From: Sipunculus nudus
Taxonomy: Eukaryota > Annelida > Sipuncula > Golfingiida > Sipunculidae
Direction of reading: 5' to 3'
Assembly (NCBI GenBank): GCA_026874595.1
Contig: CM049311.1
Coordinates: forward strand, 42,103,676-42,167,675
DNA: 64,000 nucleotides
A program made the translations under genes and the position numbers. The notes under the pieces are model-generated. The model saw nothing but the letters and a program-made list of their open reading frames with translations. It was not told where the DNA came from and did not search any database. Below are positions 1-11,496 of the stretch, one piece after another. Within the stretch, counting starts at the first letter, position 1; each line of letters begins with the position of its first letter.

Positions 1-122
1 ATATCCAAATAATCTGTAAGATTTTTGGTAAATTCGTCCAAATGTCCAGTGGCGTCAACTTGTCTTCAAGGGTAGGGGGGGGGATAATTCGCAACTTTTT
101 TCACACACACACACCAACACAC

Positions 123-170
<48 letters not shown>

Positions 171-1212
171 ATTATTCTTTGTATGAAAAATTTCAAATAT
201 AATATACAAATATAAGGTTTTAAAAAAATAAGACACATGTTAATTCTTATTCAGGTTAGGATATATAATATTTCATATTAAACTCATAAATGTCACCAAA
301 GTCTATACTTCTAGTTATAAATATATTTCATTCCCAGTATAAATATTATTCTCTGATTATCAGGGGGGAAGATAACATTGACCAACCCCCCCCCCCCTTG
401 CTAAAAAGTGGGGGGTATATACCCCCATCCCCCCCCCCCCTCGTATTGACGCCGCTGCAAATGTCATCAATGTTTATGACCCATTGAACATTTCTAATAA
501 TCCTGATGTTTACTCCTTTACTGTTCACTAATTTATGAACTATAGTTTTCTATTTTCAACTAGGGTGAAGTTTTGATTGCGCCATAAATCACCATTTGAA
601 CATTATTATTAAGTGATATCTTCATCCCCAACACATGCAAGACGGGGAAGTTCAAAATAGAGTTCAGATGTGGACACATGAATCTCGGTCATCCCGACAT
701 CTCTGTGTTGAAGACCGTTGAGGTGTTGGAGGAGCAGGTTGCTGATGGTAGGAGCCACTGATGACTTCATGACCACGGGAGAGGCTATATACAGGCATGT
801 CAGAAGCTTAATTGATTCTGAAAAGAAGCAGTCTTGAGTGCCATAGGTACAATCTGTCAGAGGAAGAGGCCACTGGGCTGTCATGAGTAGTGCAGAAAAA
901 CCTGCCACATGCAGTTGTCTCTGTGGATATGCTAACAAATTAACTGATGTCATAGATTAAGAAATTAAGCCAGTCAGATCATCAGACTTCTCAGCACCAG
1001 ATGCTTCTTCATCTTCAGCACAATGTGCAGGGCTCTCCGGTTGGACTCTGAAATTCAACTATAATCTTGCCATTCCACCAAGTTCCCCCCGACCCCACTA
1101 TCTTTAACCATATCATAAGACTGTGCAAAATGGATGCTGTCTTTTCACTACATCTTCAATATATATGAGATTTTCACGTCCAACACGGTGCTTCCTTTCT
1201 GTACTTTTTTAA
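1..1212. other. left flank, non-coding repeats
   Basis: This stretch holds a (TA)n microsatellite at about 133-168 and poly-C/poly-G runs at about 390-440. Fragments of a CCAGTGGCGTCAA-type repeat lie near 48 and near 450 (inverted), and a related piece lies near 4313. Apart from the weak exon candidate listed at 614-918, I see no coding signal. The gypsy LTR begins at 1213. Confidence 0.5.
614..918 (-). CDS. possible terminal exon, function unknown
   Basis: The minus strand is open for about 100 codons and is less AT-rich than its surroundings. Reading on the minus strand, a plausible splice acceptor (CATATCCACAG) precedes the open stretch, which ends in a stop at about 609. The peptide has Cys, Trp, Leu and Pro scattered in a protein-like mix (for example LHVAGFSALLMTAQW and RLACVGDEDIT), but I recognise no family. 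No matching upstream exon or poly(A) signal was identified, so it could be a chance open frame. It lies outside the gypsy element. Confidence 0.25.
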
Positions 1213-1448
1213 TGTGGCCGAATCCCCATGGACTGAGACAGACAACCAGCAAAGGTTGACAAAGCTTTATTCTGTCGTATTGGTTACATAAAACTCAGGA
1301 CAGCACAGGAAACCCTGAAAACATATGATAATAAAGAAATAAAACATTTACTGAGTCACTGTAGTATTCTTAAGCATGCAAAGTAGTGTGATCTTAGATC
1401 TGATATAATTCAAGATATATTCTATTGTTATATAACTCTGTTACTGTA
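1213..1448 (-). repeat. 3' LTR, distal part (split by insertion)
   Basis: It starts TGTGGCCGAATCCCC and matches 21704-21940 nearly base for base, including CTTTATTCTGTCGTATTGG. Alignment with the intact right LTR breaks at 1449, exactly at the 8.7 kb insertion, and resumes at 10196. On the minus strand this is the outer end of the 3' LTR. Confidence 0.92.
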
Positions 1449-1592
1449 CACTCTAAAAACGGATTGGTTGAAACAGCTACCAATTTAATTGGTTGAAGCA
1501 GATATTGGTTAAAATCAACCAAATATTGTTTGAGTAGAGCCCAAAATATTGGTTGACAACGACCGCGGCCAATTGGTTGCCCACAAACTGAT
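1449..1592. repeat. left terminal inverted repeat and TTGGTTGA subterminal array
   Basis: The first ~27 bases match the reverse complement of the right end with about three differences. They are followed by repeated TTGGTTGA and TCAACCAA half-sites to about 1580. The spacing is irregular, unlike a simple satellite. Confidence 0.85.
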
Positions 1593-1621
1593 AATCTGAT
1601 ACAAAGTAACATTTAGATTTG

Positions 1622-1721
1622 TTTCTGACACGGGGGCACGTGCGCGATCGCCTTTCCTCATTGGATGCTGCATAGGAGCTGCGTGTTTGTCCACGTGTTT
1701 TGTAGCGTCTTCTAGTTCAAC
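1622..1721 (+). promoter_or_regulatory. putative promoter of the element-borne gene
   Basis: A GC-rich stretch just upstream of the candidate start at 1722 holds two CACGTG E-boxes (near 1637 and 1691), a CGCGATCGC motif and an inverted CCAAT box (CATTGG). It lies directly inside the left subterminal array, where a transposon promoter would be expected. No TATA box is evident. Confidence 0.4.
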
Positions 1722-1809
1722 ATGGACAAATTGGTGAAGAAGATGCTTGAAAAGTTGAAGTTGAAGCAGGAGCAAGGGACCTGGGTGTTTTTCACAGGCC
1801 ATATAAAGG
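1722..1809 (+). CDS. exon A of unrecognised element-borne gene
   Basis: An ATG opens 29 codons that begin MDKLVKKMLEKLKLKQEQG, a Lys/Leu-rich helical start, and then read TWVFFTGHIK. The exon ends at a consensus donor (G|GTAAGG) in phase 1. The next recognised acceptor, at 4124-4125, supplies the two bases that complete an Asp codon, so exons A and B join in frame without adjustment. I recognise no domain. The ATG is the first in this frame downstream of the E-box promoter. Confidence 0.5.
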
Positions 1810-2444
1810 GTAAGGCTTATTTTTCTGGTTAGATTTTACTGGCTTTGGTATTTAATTTGGCTGTAAAGTATTTTTAGAACTGACTTTAACCAGTGTATTT
1901 AGTTTAAAACCGACACGCTAAATTCATTGCCGTCATGATCGATTGATGATGTAAAAAACATTAGATCACTTCATTAGAATCCAATAACATCTTGCATATT
2001 CTAAGTCATCCGATTCTAAAAATGTTCATATTCCAAAGAGAAAATGTTCTTTTATTTTTTTGTACCCTTCTTAATTTTTCTTATGAATATGAAGCAGTGT
2101 TTTGGTGTTAATAAAAATTAATGGCTGACTGTTCTGCCACAGGGAGCACGATACGAAGGGAAACCATGCATACTGTCAAATAGTGCGCATGCGCAGACTA
2201 AATTTATTTGTTTGACAGCTAGATGTTAGAAGAAACATAGGCGTGGCCCGTGGGAACATCATTTCTTTGAAAAATATATAAATAATATATATATATATTA
2301 TATATAATATATATTGGTGACAAAAATCCTATAGGAAATCTTTACAGAAGGACACTAACCTTGGGCCAAGTTGGCCCATAAAAAAATGTTTAAGAAAAAA
2401 TATAGAGATTTCAGGTAATTTTACACAATTAAAATTTAGGGCAT

Positions 2445-2510
<66 letters not shown>

Positions 2511-2828
2511 GCATATGGGCTAAACTATTCCATTAAATTGCCCCCACCCCAACTTTCAATTTTTGTGTGGGGTGTGTCTGTGTGTGTGTGTGTGGGGGGG
2601 GGGGGGAGGGGGGGGGGGCTTCGGTTCCAATGCCTTTAATATGTCATATGCCCCTTCCAATAAATATTTAAATGTTTAATATGAATAGAAATTAAGTACA
2701 AATAAAATGAAATATTAAAAAACATGTTTGTGTGACGTCACAGGAATATAAAGAAAAATATATATTCCTTTATAAAATATCATTAAAATAGTAACATCTT
2801 CAAAAGATATTTTAAATGAATATATATT

Positions 2829-2859
<31 letters not shown>

Positions 2860-3678
2860 GCTTTATAAGTATATACTAAATAAGTATATATATATATATG
2901 TGTATATATATATACTTACATATATATATATTATAGTGTATATATAATATTGATATGTGTGTTTATATATGTTTATATTGTCATACATATTGTCTTTTCA
3001 CAGGCTTTCTTATTAATTGTTGGTGTGGTCCTATTTAAGTTTCATCATTTTACACAGCATGTTCATTTCTTTCGGGTCACCCTGTGTTCTGTGTGCAGTA
3101 AGACCCTGGCCGCTTGGAATAAAAGGGTCAAGGCCAAGAAGTCATGTGTCGGATAAAACCTGAATCATGTCTTTTTCAGTGCAAATGTAAACCTGACTCA
3201 AACGACTTACAAGAATAATGATTTACTTACCTAGAACATGATCAAGGTAAGAGGAGGCAGGTTTTGCCTATATTTTATTGGAGACCCAACAGGATTTAAT
3301 CCAATTCCAGTGAGAATACCAACTTGTCAGCTTCTCAGTGCCATACAATTTATTCCTTTCATTCTTTATCAGTGGAACTTGAACATCATTGCAGTGGCAT
3401 AAGACCAGTTAAATAGTTACATGGGCCAACACACCTTTGGTGCAGAGAATACCAAGTGCGAGCGTACATGTTTGGTCTGAGAGAGCATGTCACGCATAAC
3501 TGAGCAGGGGCTGAAGTGCTGGACATGCATGCACCGTCATGTTTTTTTCATAAATTATCAAACATAGGTAGGGCAATTCAAATAAGGAAACTTACAACGG
3601 TATTAAAAAAATATACCGGTATGTGTATTTAATATATATATGTGTGTGTGCATGTGTATTATATAAATATATATATAC

Positions 3679-3733
<55 letters not shown>

Positions 3734-4125
3734 TATATATATAATCACTTAAATTACAAGTTGGTGCAATATGACATGAAGCCAAGTTGTTTTCCATGTG
3801 TGCACAATGTGTTCAAAAATGAAAGGTTCCCCTTCTTCTATTAAACAGTACAAAATTGTTTTCCCCTTTAAAGAAAAAATGTTCCATTTCTTGAAAAATA
3901 GAATAACTCTTGGTAGTAAGTATTAAAACAGAACATTTCACTGGTAAAGTGGAAACTATTATTTTAGTAGGAGTAGTTTTAATAAGTAGTTATTCTATTA
4001 TGACTTGTTTTCCTGCAAAAAAATGCAAATTGAATCCCAATGAATCAGCTTTGCCTGGGGCCTGCTTAATACAGATTCATACGGTATATATATTATTTCT
4101 GAGTACCGGTAATTTTATGTTACAG

Positions 4126-4272
4126 ATCCAGACACTGCCTCCATCAAGCTCGAGACCAAGTGGCTCCAGCATTAATATCAGGAACTGAGAGAGAGGATGC
4201 ACGAGTACATGGCAGAGACAGGGTGTCGAGGTTACCCTGGATTTGTGGAGAAGAAGGCCCATGTTTGGATAT
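4126..4272 (+). pseudogene. exon B of unrecognised element-borne gene, two stops
   Basis: It follows an acceptor with pyrimidine tract (ATGTTACAG). In the phase set by exon A it reads DPDTASIKLETKWLQH, a stop, then YQELRERMHEYMAETGCRGY and PGFVEKKAHVWI before another stop next to a GTAAAT donor. The charged, helical, protein-like composition continues across the stops, which points to a once functional exon that decayed. Family unknown. Confidence 0.5.
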
Positions 4273-4311
4273 AAAGTAAATGAGATATCTAAGGTTTGCT
4301 AATCCTGACAG

Positions 4312-4441
4312 CCAGTGGCGTCAATTTATCTTTAAGTTCCAGGACTCGGGGGGGGGGGGGGGGGGGGGGGGGGGTTGGAGTCACAGACACACACATAAGG
4401 GTCTGTTTGACACATTTTCTAAATCCTGGATCCGCCCCTGT
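4312..4441. repeat. small repeat with CAGTGGCG/CGCCCCTG ends
   Basis: The block runs from CAGTGGCGTCAATTT to GGATCCGCCCCTG, so its ends resemble an inverted CAGNGGCG pair, and a long poly-G run lies inside. Flanking 8-mers do not match, so a clean hAT-type insertion cannot be shown. A related CCAGTGGCGTCAA fragment lies near position 48. Confidence 0.3.
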
Positions 4442-4808
4442 ATATGGGTAATTACTTCCTGATTTTCTATTAAAAAATCTATATTACAATCACTAGTCCT
4501 ACCAGTGAAAATACTCTTTCAGATGATACTATAATCCCAATGGATCTTTAGGCTAAAGGTAAACAAGTTACTAGTGACGTGTTGCATGCATGATCCTGTT
4601 TACAATGTACAGATTCTTCAACCTGAGAATAACAGGTCTCCTACAATAATAATATGAGAAGCCAGAGGCACCTAATCTTTTTCATCATGTAAATGATTTT
4701 ATTATTTTACTTTGTGTAGGTGAATTCAAGGTTTTATATAATACCTGTTCTATCAGTAAACTATTCCAAGCAAACTGATTCTTGATTTGGCTAACTTGAC
4801 ATTCATAG

Positions 4809-4976
4809 GTAGAGGGAGACTTCTTTGGAATATATCTGGATGAGAAGGCATGATAAAGTTGATGGCTAAATTAGATGACATGGCAGCCATCCTGAAGGAT
4901 AAGAACCAGGTGGCAGTGAAATACCCAGGCAGCATGAAGATGTTAGCTGGTTTGAATTCATCTGAGCCATCAGCAG
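4809..4976 (+). pseudogene. exon C of unrecognised element-borne gene, one frameshift
   Basis: After the acceptor ATTCATAG the exon reads VEGDFFGIYLDEKA. Following a frameshift it continues KLDDMAAILKDKNQVAVKYP and GSMKMLAGLNSSEPSAG, ending at a GTAATC donor in phase 1. The long, stop-free second half with a protein-like mix is the strongest coding signal in this element. The phase fits exon D exactly. I do not recognise the family, and no catalytic signature is visible in this part. Confidence 0.55.
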
Positions 4977-5227
4977 GTAATCTTGGACCACCTTATAAGT
5001 AGCTGTATAGTTCTTTTTTAAATATTGTACATGATTTTAATCTGTCTGCTAATCAGTTGAGTATGGTGGTACAAGTTTCAGTATCTTGTCCATCTTCTGT
5101 AACAATCATGGCTTTCATGGCCCGTCCAAGACAAGCACACTACTTCTAGGCTATGATTTTAACTTTCCACCTCCCAGGTATAAATCATGTGTTCTACCTG
5201 TTAGACTACAGAAGCTGCCTAAATTTT

Positions 5228-5880
5228 TTTTAGCTCAGCTGACTATACGTTATCTGAGCTATAGTCATTGTCCATTGTCCGTCGTCTGTCCGTCCGTTAG
5301 ATTGGCACGTTTTGAAATCATTAGACCTATGAATCCAAAATTTGGCATACTGTTAGATGTCCCCAAAATCTTCTACCAAACCGGAAACTGGGTCACTGTG
5401 ACTTCATTCCTTCGAGAAATTAAGGAAAAACCTCAGGTTTCCATTAAAAACCTATTATCACACTTCGGGACTGCCTTATATCAAAACCACTGATCTGTCT
5501 GTTTTTCTTTCTTAATATTTACCAGAAGTACTGGTATTCTCCTATATATTTTCCATATACATGCTGGAAATTAAGTCTGTTAAGTGTAATTTCTTCAAGT
5601 TGTGCGCCCGAATATAATGGACTTTGTAAATTACAAATTCAGGAAATTTACTCACCTAACATGAAAATTTTGGAAGCTAGAGACCTTTCGTTCAAGTATA
5701 TAACTTTGTTTAAATTAAGATTCAATTGTATACCCAAGATTAGATCTGAAATATTAAATTTTTTTAAATTATTAGCATAAAAATAAAATCAGTACCTTCA
5801 ATTTTGACCATGGCACGTTTTTTTTTTCCTGTGAGTACTGTTGATTAAATTTTCACAGCATGTAAACTTAAGTATTTAAT
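5228..5880 (+). repeat. AGCTCAGCTGA interspersed repeat, copy 1
   Basis: It starts TTTTTTTAGCTCAGCTGACT, passes through a GTCCGTCGTCTGTCCGTCCG pyrimidine-rich block and a TGGCACGTTTTGAAATCATT segment, and ends with a GACCATGGCACGT...CTGTGAGTACTGTTGA module. The same order recurs at 7650-8300 and 41708 onward, and inverted at 38740-39130. Its open frame is a by-product of repeat composition; I do not read it as a gene. Confidence 0.7.
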
Positions 5881-6899
5881 TTGTTTAAACCTGAAATTAG
5901 AAAAAAAAAGCTAAAAAATTAGGCTAATAATTGAATTTTTTTGTTCAGGCTCTTATTATAGTCACGTGCTTTGTCCAGATGCAGGCAGTCCACTCCTGGT
6001 CACTGGAAGTTAAGTTAGCTATGCCAGGGTTCCTGATTTGTTACAGGTCACTGGGGGAGATCCCCTGCTGTGACAGGTGTACAGTTATTCTCATATCAAC
6101 TCCACCCTCCCCCCCCCCCCCACCAACCCTACCCACCAAGTGTTATGCAGTAATTGTTATTGTTTGCCCTGTATTTCCTCAACTGTAATGCTGTTTCCAC
6201 TCCAATATACAAAACTTTCCTTGAATGAGTAATTCATTGAGTAATCCAGAAGAAGCCATTTGGGTTAATGTAGCCTTTTTAAAGAAATCAGTTTCCTTTT
6301 AAATGATTTTAAAATATTAAATTAAACCTATCAGTATGCATAAATTTATAAAATATGAAGCAAATTACAGATAAATAAAGGCACAATTAAAAATTGTGAA
6401 ATCTGATTCAAGTATTATTTTTAGATATTTATTGTTTTGCAAATTTTAAAGATATATTTGTGTGGTAAAAAAATACACTTTGATAATACAGAGATGTTGT
6501 AACTCTGGTCATACCACCCCCACACCACCACCAAGTCCTTACACCTGTGGACTGGGAACATAAGTTATATTTCAACTGTATACATTTTATAAAATAAAAA
6601 ATACATATATTTAATAATATAAAAAATATTAATAAAAAATAGACCCAATCGAAAAAATGTGTAAACTACTGTACTGTCATCAATTTATCAAAAAGCCAAC
6701 CAATGATTATGGTAATAATATACATCTTATGTTCACAAACTGCTCACATGCTTTAATTTTAACATTAGAAAACACATGGTCAGGTCACAAAATATTATTT
6801 GCAACAATTTCTTACTCATCAATACAAACCAATCATATCATCCAGCCATGGTCTATATTACCTCTTCTTATCAGACATTACCTCCATTTTCAGATTTTT

Positions 6900-6965
6900 A
6901 CCTCAAGGTCAACTTCAGCTGAGCACTGTGACCGATGGATCCCTTGTTGTTTATACAGAGGTTCC
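6900..6965. repeat. short CAGCTGAGC...GATCCCTTGTT repeat fragment
   Basis: The words TCAGCTGAGCACTGTGACCG and GGATCCCTTGTT recur near 44360 as CAGCTGAGCGCCGTGACC and GGGTCCCTTGTT. This marks a second small dispersed repeat family, where the 44 kb copy is joined to a tRNA-like segment. Confidence 0.35.
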
Positions 6966-7397
6966 AGATGGATTTTGAGAGTGACATGTATGTGACTTTT
7001 TATAAATCTGCCCTCTTACATCTTTATATATGAATAATAAAGCTGATGTAATGGTCTCTTTTAAACCTGTTTCTGACTCATCATTAACATTTTAAACAGT
7101 TTTAAATGCATTTCATGGAGAAAAATGACTAATGGACACATTTAACTTTTAAATAGTCCCTTTATCAATCACTCCATATGATCACTCATGTGTTATGGTA
7201 TATATATCTACAAGGAAGGTTATCAAACCAGTTTGCTTCAAAATCTTGACCACTGCATGATCAGCAGGATCATGATTTTCATAATGCCTGTGGACATTCC
7301 ATGAAATTTATTTATTGGTCAAGAAACTAAATTTTTCGTAGTAAATCTGTTATTGCCCTACAAGTTGACATTCTGTTATATTCCTGGTTTCTTTCAG

Positions 7398-7511
7398 GTG
7401 CCATTAGTGCTATGATGCTTCGTTTACTGCAAAAACTGATTCCAGCACAGAAGAAGAAATGCCAAGCCCACCATAGCAGAAGCAAAGGCAGCATTTATTG
7501 ATGTTCAGAAG
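7398..7511 (+). pseudogene. exon D of unrecognised element-borne gene, one frameshift
   Basis: It is preceded by a strong acceptor (GGTTTCTTTCAG). Its first two bases complete the Gly codon left by exon C, giving the join SAG-AISAMM. It reads AISAMMLRLLQKLIPAQK and, after a one-base shift, RNAKPTIAEAKAAFIDVQK, then a GTATAT donor in phase 0. The two exact phase matches (A to B, C to D) make chance unlikely. I found no convincing later exon before 10193. Confidence 0.55.
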
Positions 7512-7649
7512 GTATATACTGATTTAGGCTTTTAGATTTCTTACAATTCTAGAAATAAGAGCTATCATTCAATTGAGAATAATCGATATTGTGTTAAAGG
7601 GAATATTTATGTAGCACCATTTTTACCTCAGATGACTACCTGTATATAC

Positions 7650-8300
7650 ATTATGTCAGATATAGCTATGGTCATTTGTCCATTATCGGTCTGGTTATCC
7701 AGCTCGATCTCCGTTTACATGCCACGTTTCAAAACCACTGGACCAGTGAATCCAAAATTTGACATCCAGGTAGATGTCCTTATTTTCTAACAAACCTGAA
7801 TATTGGTCACTGTGACTACATTTTTTATGAGAAATTAAGGAGAAACCTCCATTTTTCAGTAAAAGCCAATTGTTGCACTTGAGTGTCAAAAATTGGGTCA
7901 AAATTGCACAATTTGTAGCAGTTATTTACCCAAGTAAAATGTATCTTGTAAAAACATCAGGAAAGATATCGACTGACTTTTACATGATAGATGTTGAAGA
8001 TAAGAGTCGTTTTCAAGCGTATAACAGATTTTTTTATAAAAAAAAAATTAAAACATAACAGATTTTTTTATAAAAAAAATTTTCAAGCATATAACAGATT
8101 TTTTTTTTTAATTTTGTTCAAGCATATAACAGATTTATATATTTTTTTCTAGCATATAACAGATTTTTATAATCTTTTTAAGTTATTGTCATAAAGGTAA
8201 AATCAGACCTTTAAATTTTGTCCAACCTTGACCATTGCACATTTGCTTTCCTGTCAGCACTGTTGACATTTTGTATGTACAAAATGCAAAGATTAAAAAA
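7650..8300 (+). repeat. AGCTCAGCTGA interspersed repeat, copy 2 (diverged)
   Basis: It shares the central block (CACGTTTCAAAACCACTGGAC, GTCACTGTGACT, GAAATTAAGGA) and the closing GACCATTGCACATTTG module with copy 1 at 5228-5880, in the same orientation. The start is decayed. The copy is expanded internally by the minisatellite at 8028-8170. Confidence 0.6.
8028..8170. repeat. ~35 bp minisatellite, CATATAACAGATTTTTT
   Basis: Five imperfect units share the word ATAACAGATTT followed by a T/A-rich spacer. It sits inside the second copy of the AGCTCAGCTGA repeat. Confidence 0.8.
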
Positions 8301-8938
8301 TATTATAATATGAAAATTCGATAGCAATTTGTCAAAAACTGTAGGACATAGTGAACTTTATTCTGTGAGATACGGGCCGAAAACATAATTTTGAGCAGCC
8401 TGAAAGACTGACAGGGCATATATTTAACCATTAGGCCATTCATACTCAATATCTAGGGAGGTCTCCTTTGAATCCTGAAGTTTGGACACTATGACTAATG
8501 TTCTGAGAACTCTAAGAAAGTACATGGTTTTAGCATTGAAATTCAGATAAGCAAAACAAATATGTTTGGAACTTTCTAACTTTGAAATTTTGGAAATTGG
8601 GCAAATCTCCATCACCTGAAATCATGTTATGATGACCCATATTCTATTGTATTTCTTCTTATATTATTGTACAATTGCAAGATATGCACAAAGTCTGAAT
8701 TCTGTTACAGTACATATTTAATCAATAATGAGTACATTTATACTTGTAGGCCTACCTCGTTCAGACTAATTTAATATCCATTGATGATAGGTAGTCTATC
8801 GTCATCATGACAAACTGTTAACATGTAATTGCATGTTTTGTCACTGTTTAGGTCTCGCCCTCTTGTACTTCCTTGTGCATGAAGTATGCCTATATCACAA
8901 GCAGTTATAAGGGGTTGGATTAAAATTGCGTGTGTAAT

Positions 8939-8969
<31 letters not shown>

Positions 8970-9894
8970 ATAATTTGAACAGTATTAACACCAACACATA
9001 TTTTCATCTTTTATTATTAATGTGAAATTTGATGTATTTTCAGATCTAGAAATTCAGTTTCTAAATGTTTGATGAAGATCAACAGTGACTGAGTTCAGTG
9101 TTGCTGTGTTTCTCAGACACCATGATGCATGCAGGCATATGGAATGAAGACAGTCATCAGGGAACAGTATTGACTGTAGACTCTTGTTTCATCATTTTAT
9201 GAGTCAGGTATCAATGACACTGCACTTCCAGAGTACTTCAAACATATGTTAATCATTTTCCAGCTTCAGCAGGAAGGGAGATAAAGTGATTAACTCTGTT
9301 TGTCTACCTGTCTATCTGTCCATTTTTAAATTATCAGTAATTGTGAATTCAATTTCCTGAAATTCAATTTTTAGCATTGGACTCTAGAATATCTTACTTG
9401 TACATATATGTTTTTAAATGGAGGCTTGTGTCGCCAGTTGTGCAGTTACAAGTTGTGTACTGCATGCATGATTTAATTATATGTTACATTGTTATTTTAC
9501 TGGACTTATTAAATAATTATTTTTATAAATATAATGCTCTTGTTTTGTGTCTACCATTTCAGACAAAAGGTTGATGTATGAATGCAAGCTGGTTATCAGA
9601 GCACTTGTACTGCCACACAAAGTGATATTTCCAATTTCATTACATTTCTACAATCAGAGGAACAGCAGTATCATGCAAAGTGCAAATTGTGTTTTATTTT
9701 GTTCATTTGACTGGCTGAGGAATATTCCTTGACATTACTTGGTACAAAGGTATATTTAATTCTTTTTCACCATGATATTTGAGCACACTGCATCACAATT
9801 TTATGCAAATTTTTTTTTATGTTAGTTGTTTTCAGGCAATTGTGGCTGAATTCAACTGCATTTTGTAACCATTTCATATTTTGCTAGGGTATTC

Positions 9895-10193
9895 AGTTGG
9901 TTCCTTCTTAACCAATTTTCTTGGTTGATTTTAACCAATATGGTCATCTGAATCAAATTGGTTGATTCAGTATTGGTTGTTTTCAACTATTATTGTTGGT
10001 TGATATCAACCAATCACATGGTTGATTTCAACCAGTCACATGGTTGATTTCAACCAAAAAAATTGGTTGAAAAATCAACCAATAGGAATCGGTTGAAATC
10101 AACCGGTTAATTGGTTGGACACATATCAACCGAGAAGACCGGTTGATTTCAACCAATTTTTTGGTTGAATTTAACCGATCCATTTTTAGAGTG
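9895..10193. repeat. right subterminal TTGGTTGA array and terminal inverted repeat
   Basis: About twelve copies of TTGGTTGA, GGTTGATTTCAACC and related palindromic pairs occupy some 290 bp and end in CCATTTTTAGAGTG. Many motifs face each other, so the strand can form small hairpins. The array is denser than that at the left end. Confidence 0.88.
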
Positions 10194-10195
10194 TA

Positions 10196-11137
10196 CAGGG
10201 AAACTTCATTAGGGCAAGATAACTACTAATAAACAAAGTAGGTCAAACAACCAGGTAAGACTGTACAGATGTTGAGCTCAAAACAAACAGAATGGGTGGC
10301 AAGGTAATGGGGTTATACTGTAATATATATGGTATATATATGTTATCTCACAATAATGCTCATAGAGATTCAACTATTACTATCCATCCACAATGTGTGA
10401 AACAAATTCACCCATGTAACCTTGACATAAGAGTGACAATGAGAACTAATACCAAATTAGTCCATCTAAACAAAATACATCAATAGACAGAACTTAGTAC
10501 ACTTAAAACAGTCTTAAATACTTACACATATGCATTAAACAATACTGAGTTGTGGGAATGATACCATATAGCACACCAGGTTATGTTCCATAGACCATAT
10601 ATTACATATGACCAGACCATTAAAGGGTATCACTAATTAAGGAGTATCTAGGTCGTCATGACATAAATCTTCTAAATGTTCTCATTACACTACAGACCTA
10701 GTTGAAATATACCTTTAAGTATATGATGACGTCACGTCTCATCATATCCCATACATACACCATGAAAGATCAGAATTGTATCAAATATTACGAACCGCGG
10801 TTAACAGGTTTCTAAGGGTGGGACCACTGGACGTCATTACGGCGAGGCACGACTATCGTCAAGTGCAACATTCTGAAGCCTGCAATCCATTCACAAAATG
10901 GCGGTTTAACTACGCAGTTCCAAACTTGTGAACATCATGAATCCGGGTGCCAGCTGACACACCGTCATTCAACAAATTGGACATATCAAAACAATGACAG
11001 GAAATAGCTTGCAATACGAAGATCGCCTGGAAAAAGTCATTCTTACCGCAAATCGGCGTAAAACCTTTGTCATAGAGCGGCAAAACGGCAGGAGACATCT
11101 CAACGAGCTGAGCGTTCACAAAAAGGCCTATTTCACA
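10196..11137 (-). repeat. 3' LTR, proximal part (split by insertion)
   Basis: It matches 21941-22873 closely, from CAGGGAAACTTCATTAGGGC to GGCCTATTTCACA. A CRE-like TGACGTCA lies near 10726 and could be an LTR enhancer site. Just inside it, on the minus strand, is GGGGAG, a weak polypurine tract candidate. The open frames seen in this LTR recur in the other copy and are not genes. Confidence 0.92.
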
Positions 11138-11496
11138 GAAACTCCCCAGCAGATGGCGCTGGTTGGCGGAATTAGTAGACTGGCGGCTGACAACCGGCTC
11201 CTAAACAAGGTGGCAGCACAGTACAAAAATAACCAAATATACGGGGGTTTGTCCGAATCCAGCGAGACGGTCACACACACCCCTCTCATGTCACTATCCG
11301 GTCCTCTGGACAGAAATCGACAAAATAATATTCTCATGAGATCGCTGGATTCACTAGAAAGAACCAGGATCCAGAGAGAAGACAAAACTACGGCTTGGTG
11401 ACATATTACAAACAAATTACTCGAATGCGACACACAACTAATACACTGACACTCATTGTCGTATCTCAACGATCAGTCTCTTTATATAAATACCCC
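11138..11496 (-). other. 3' untranslated region between pol and 3' LTR
   Basis: The region lies between the pol stop (about 11497) and the 3' LTR. A 113-codon minus-strand frame (11128-11469) is present, with a hydrophobic middle, but it runs into the LTR and matches no envelope or accessory family I know. A plus-strand frame overlaps it. I treat both as chance. Confidence 0.45.

Larger units (their letters stand above)
1449..10193. mobile_element. 8.7 kb DNA-transposon-like element, TA target duplication, TTGGTTGA arrays
   Basis: Comparison with the uninterrupted LTR at 21.9 kb defines both ends exactly. The insertion starts CACTCTAAAAACGGATTGG and ends with the inverted counterpart CCATTTTTAGAGTG, and a TA is duplicated on either side (a 6 bp TGTACA reading is also possible because the site is palindromic). 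Both ends carry arrays of TTGGTTGA/TCAACCAA, about five motifs on the left and about twelve on the right, as expected for subterminal transposase-binding sites. Inside are at least four splice-compatible exons, two copies of the AGCTCAGCTGA repeat and several (TA)n tracts. A TA duplication with inverted ends suggests a cut-and-paste element. I cannot place it in a named superfamily. Confidence 0.85.

Noticed and set aside
1722-1809. Exon A as part of a host gene spanning the window
   Set aside because: Exons A-D all lie within the exact insertion bounds 1449-10193, so the gene came with the element.
3603-3797. Open frames over the (TA)n tracts (also near 2329-2514, 23266-23566, 28920-29132, 31287-31553)
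   Set aside because: They are poly-Tyr/Ile readings of microsatellites with no coding meaning.
6657-6995. 112-codon plus frame inside the 8.7 kb element
   Set aside because: Low-complexity composition and overlap with a dispersed repeat fragment near 6900; no splice-phase link to exons A-D.
10292-11401. Plus-strand frames in the left LTR, repeated at 22039-22245
   Set aside because: They lie within the LTR on the antisense strand and recur because the LTR is duplicated; no start context or homology.
11128-11469. Envelope-like gene downstream of gypsy pol
   Set aside because: The frame enters the LTR, lacks signal peptide, cleavage site or a clear membrane anchor, and overlaps an antisense frame of equal length.
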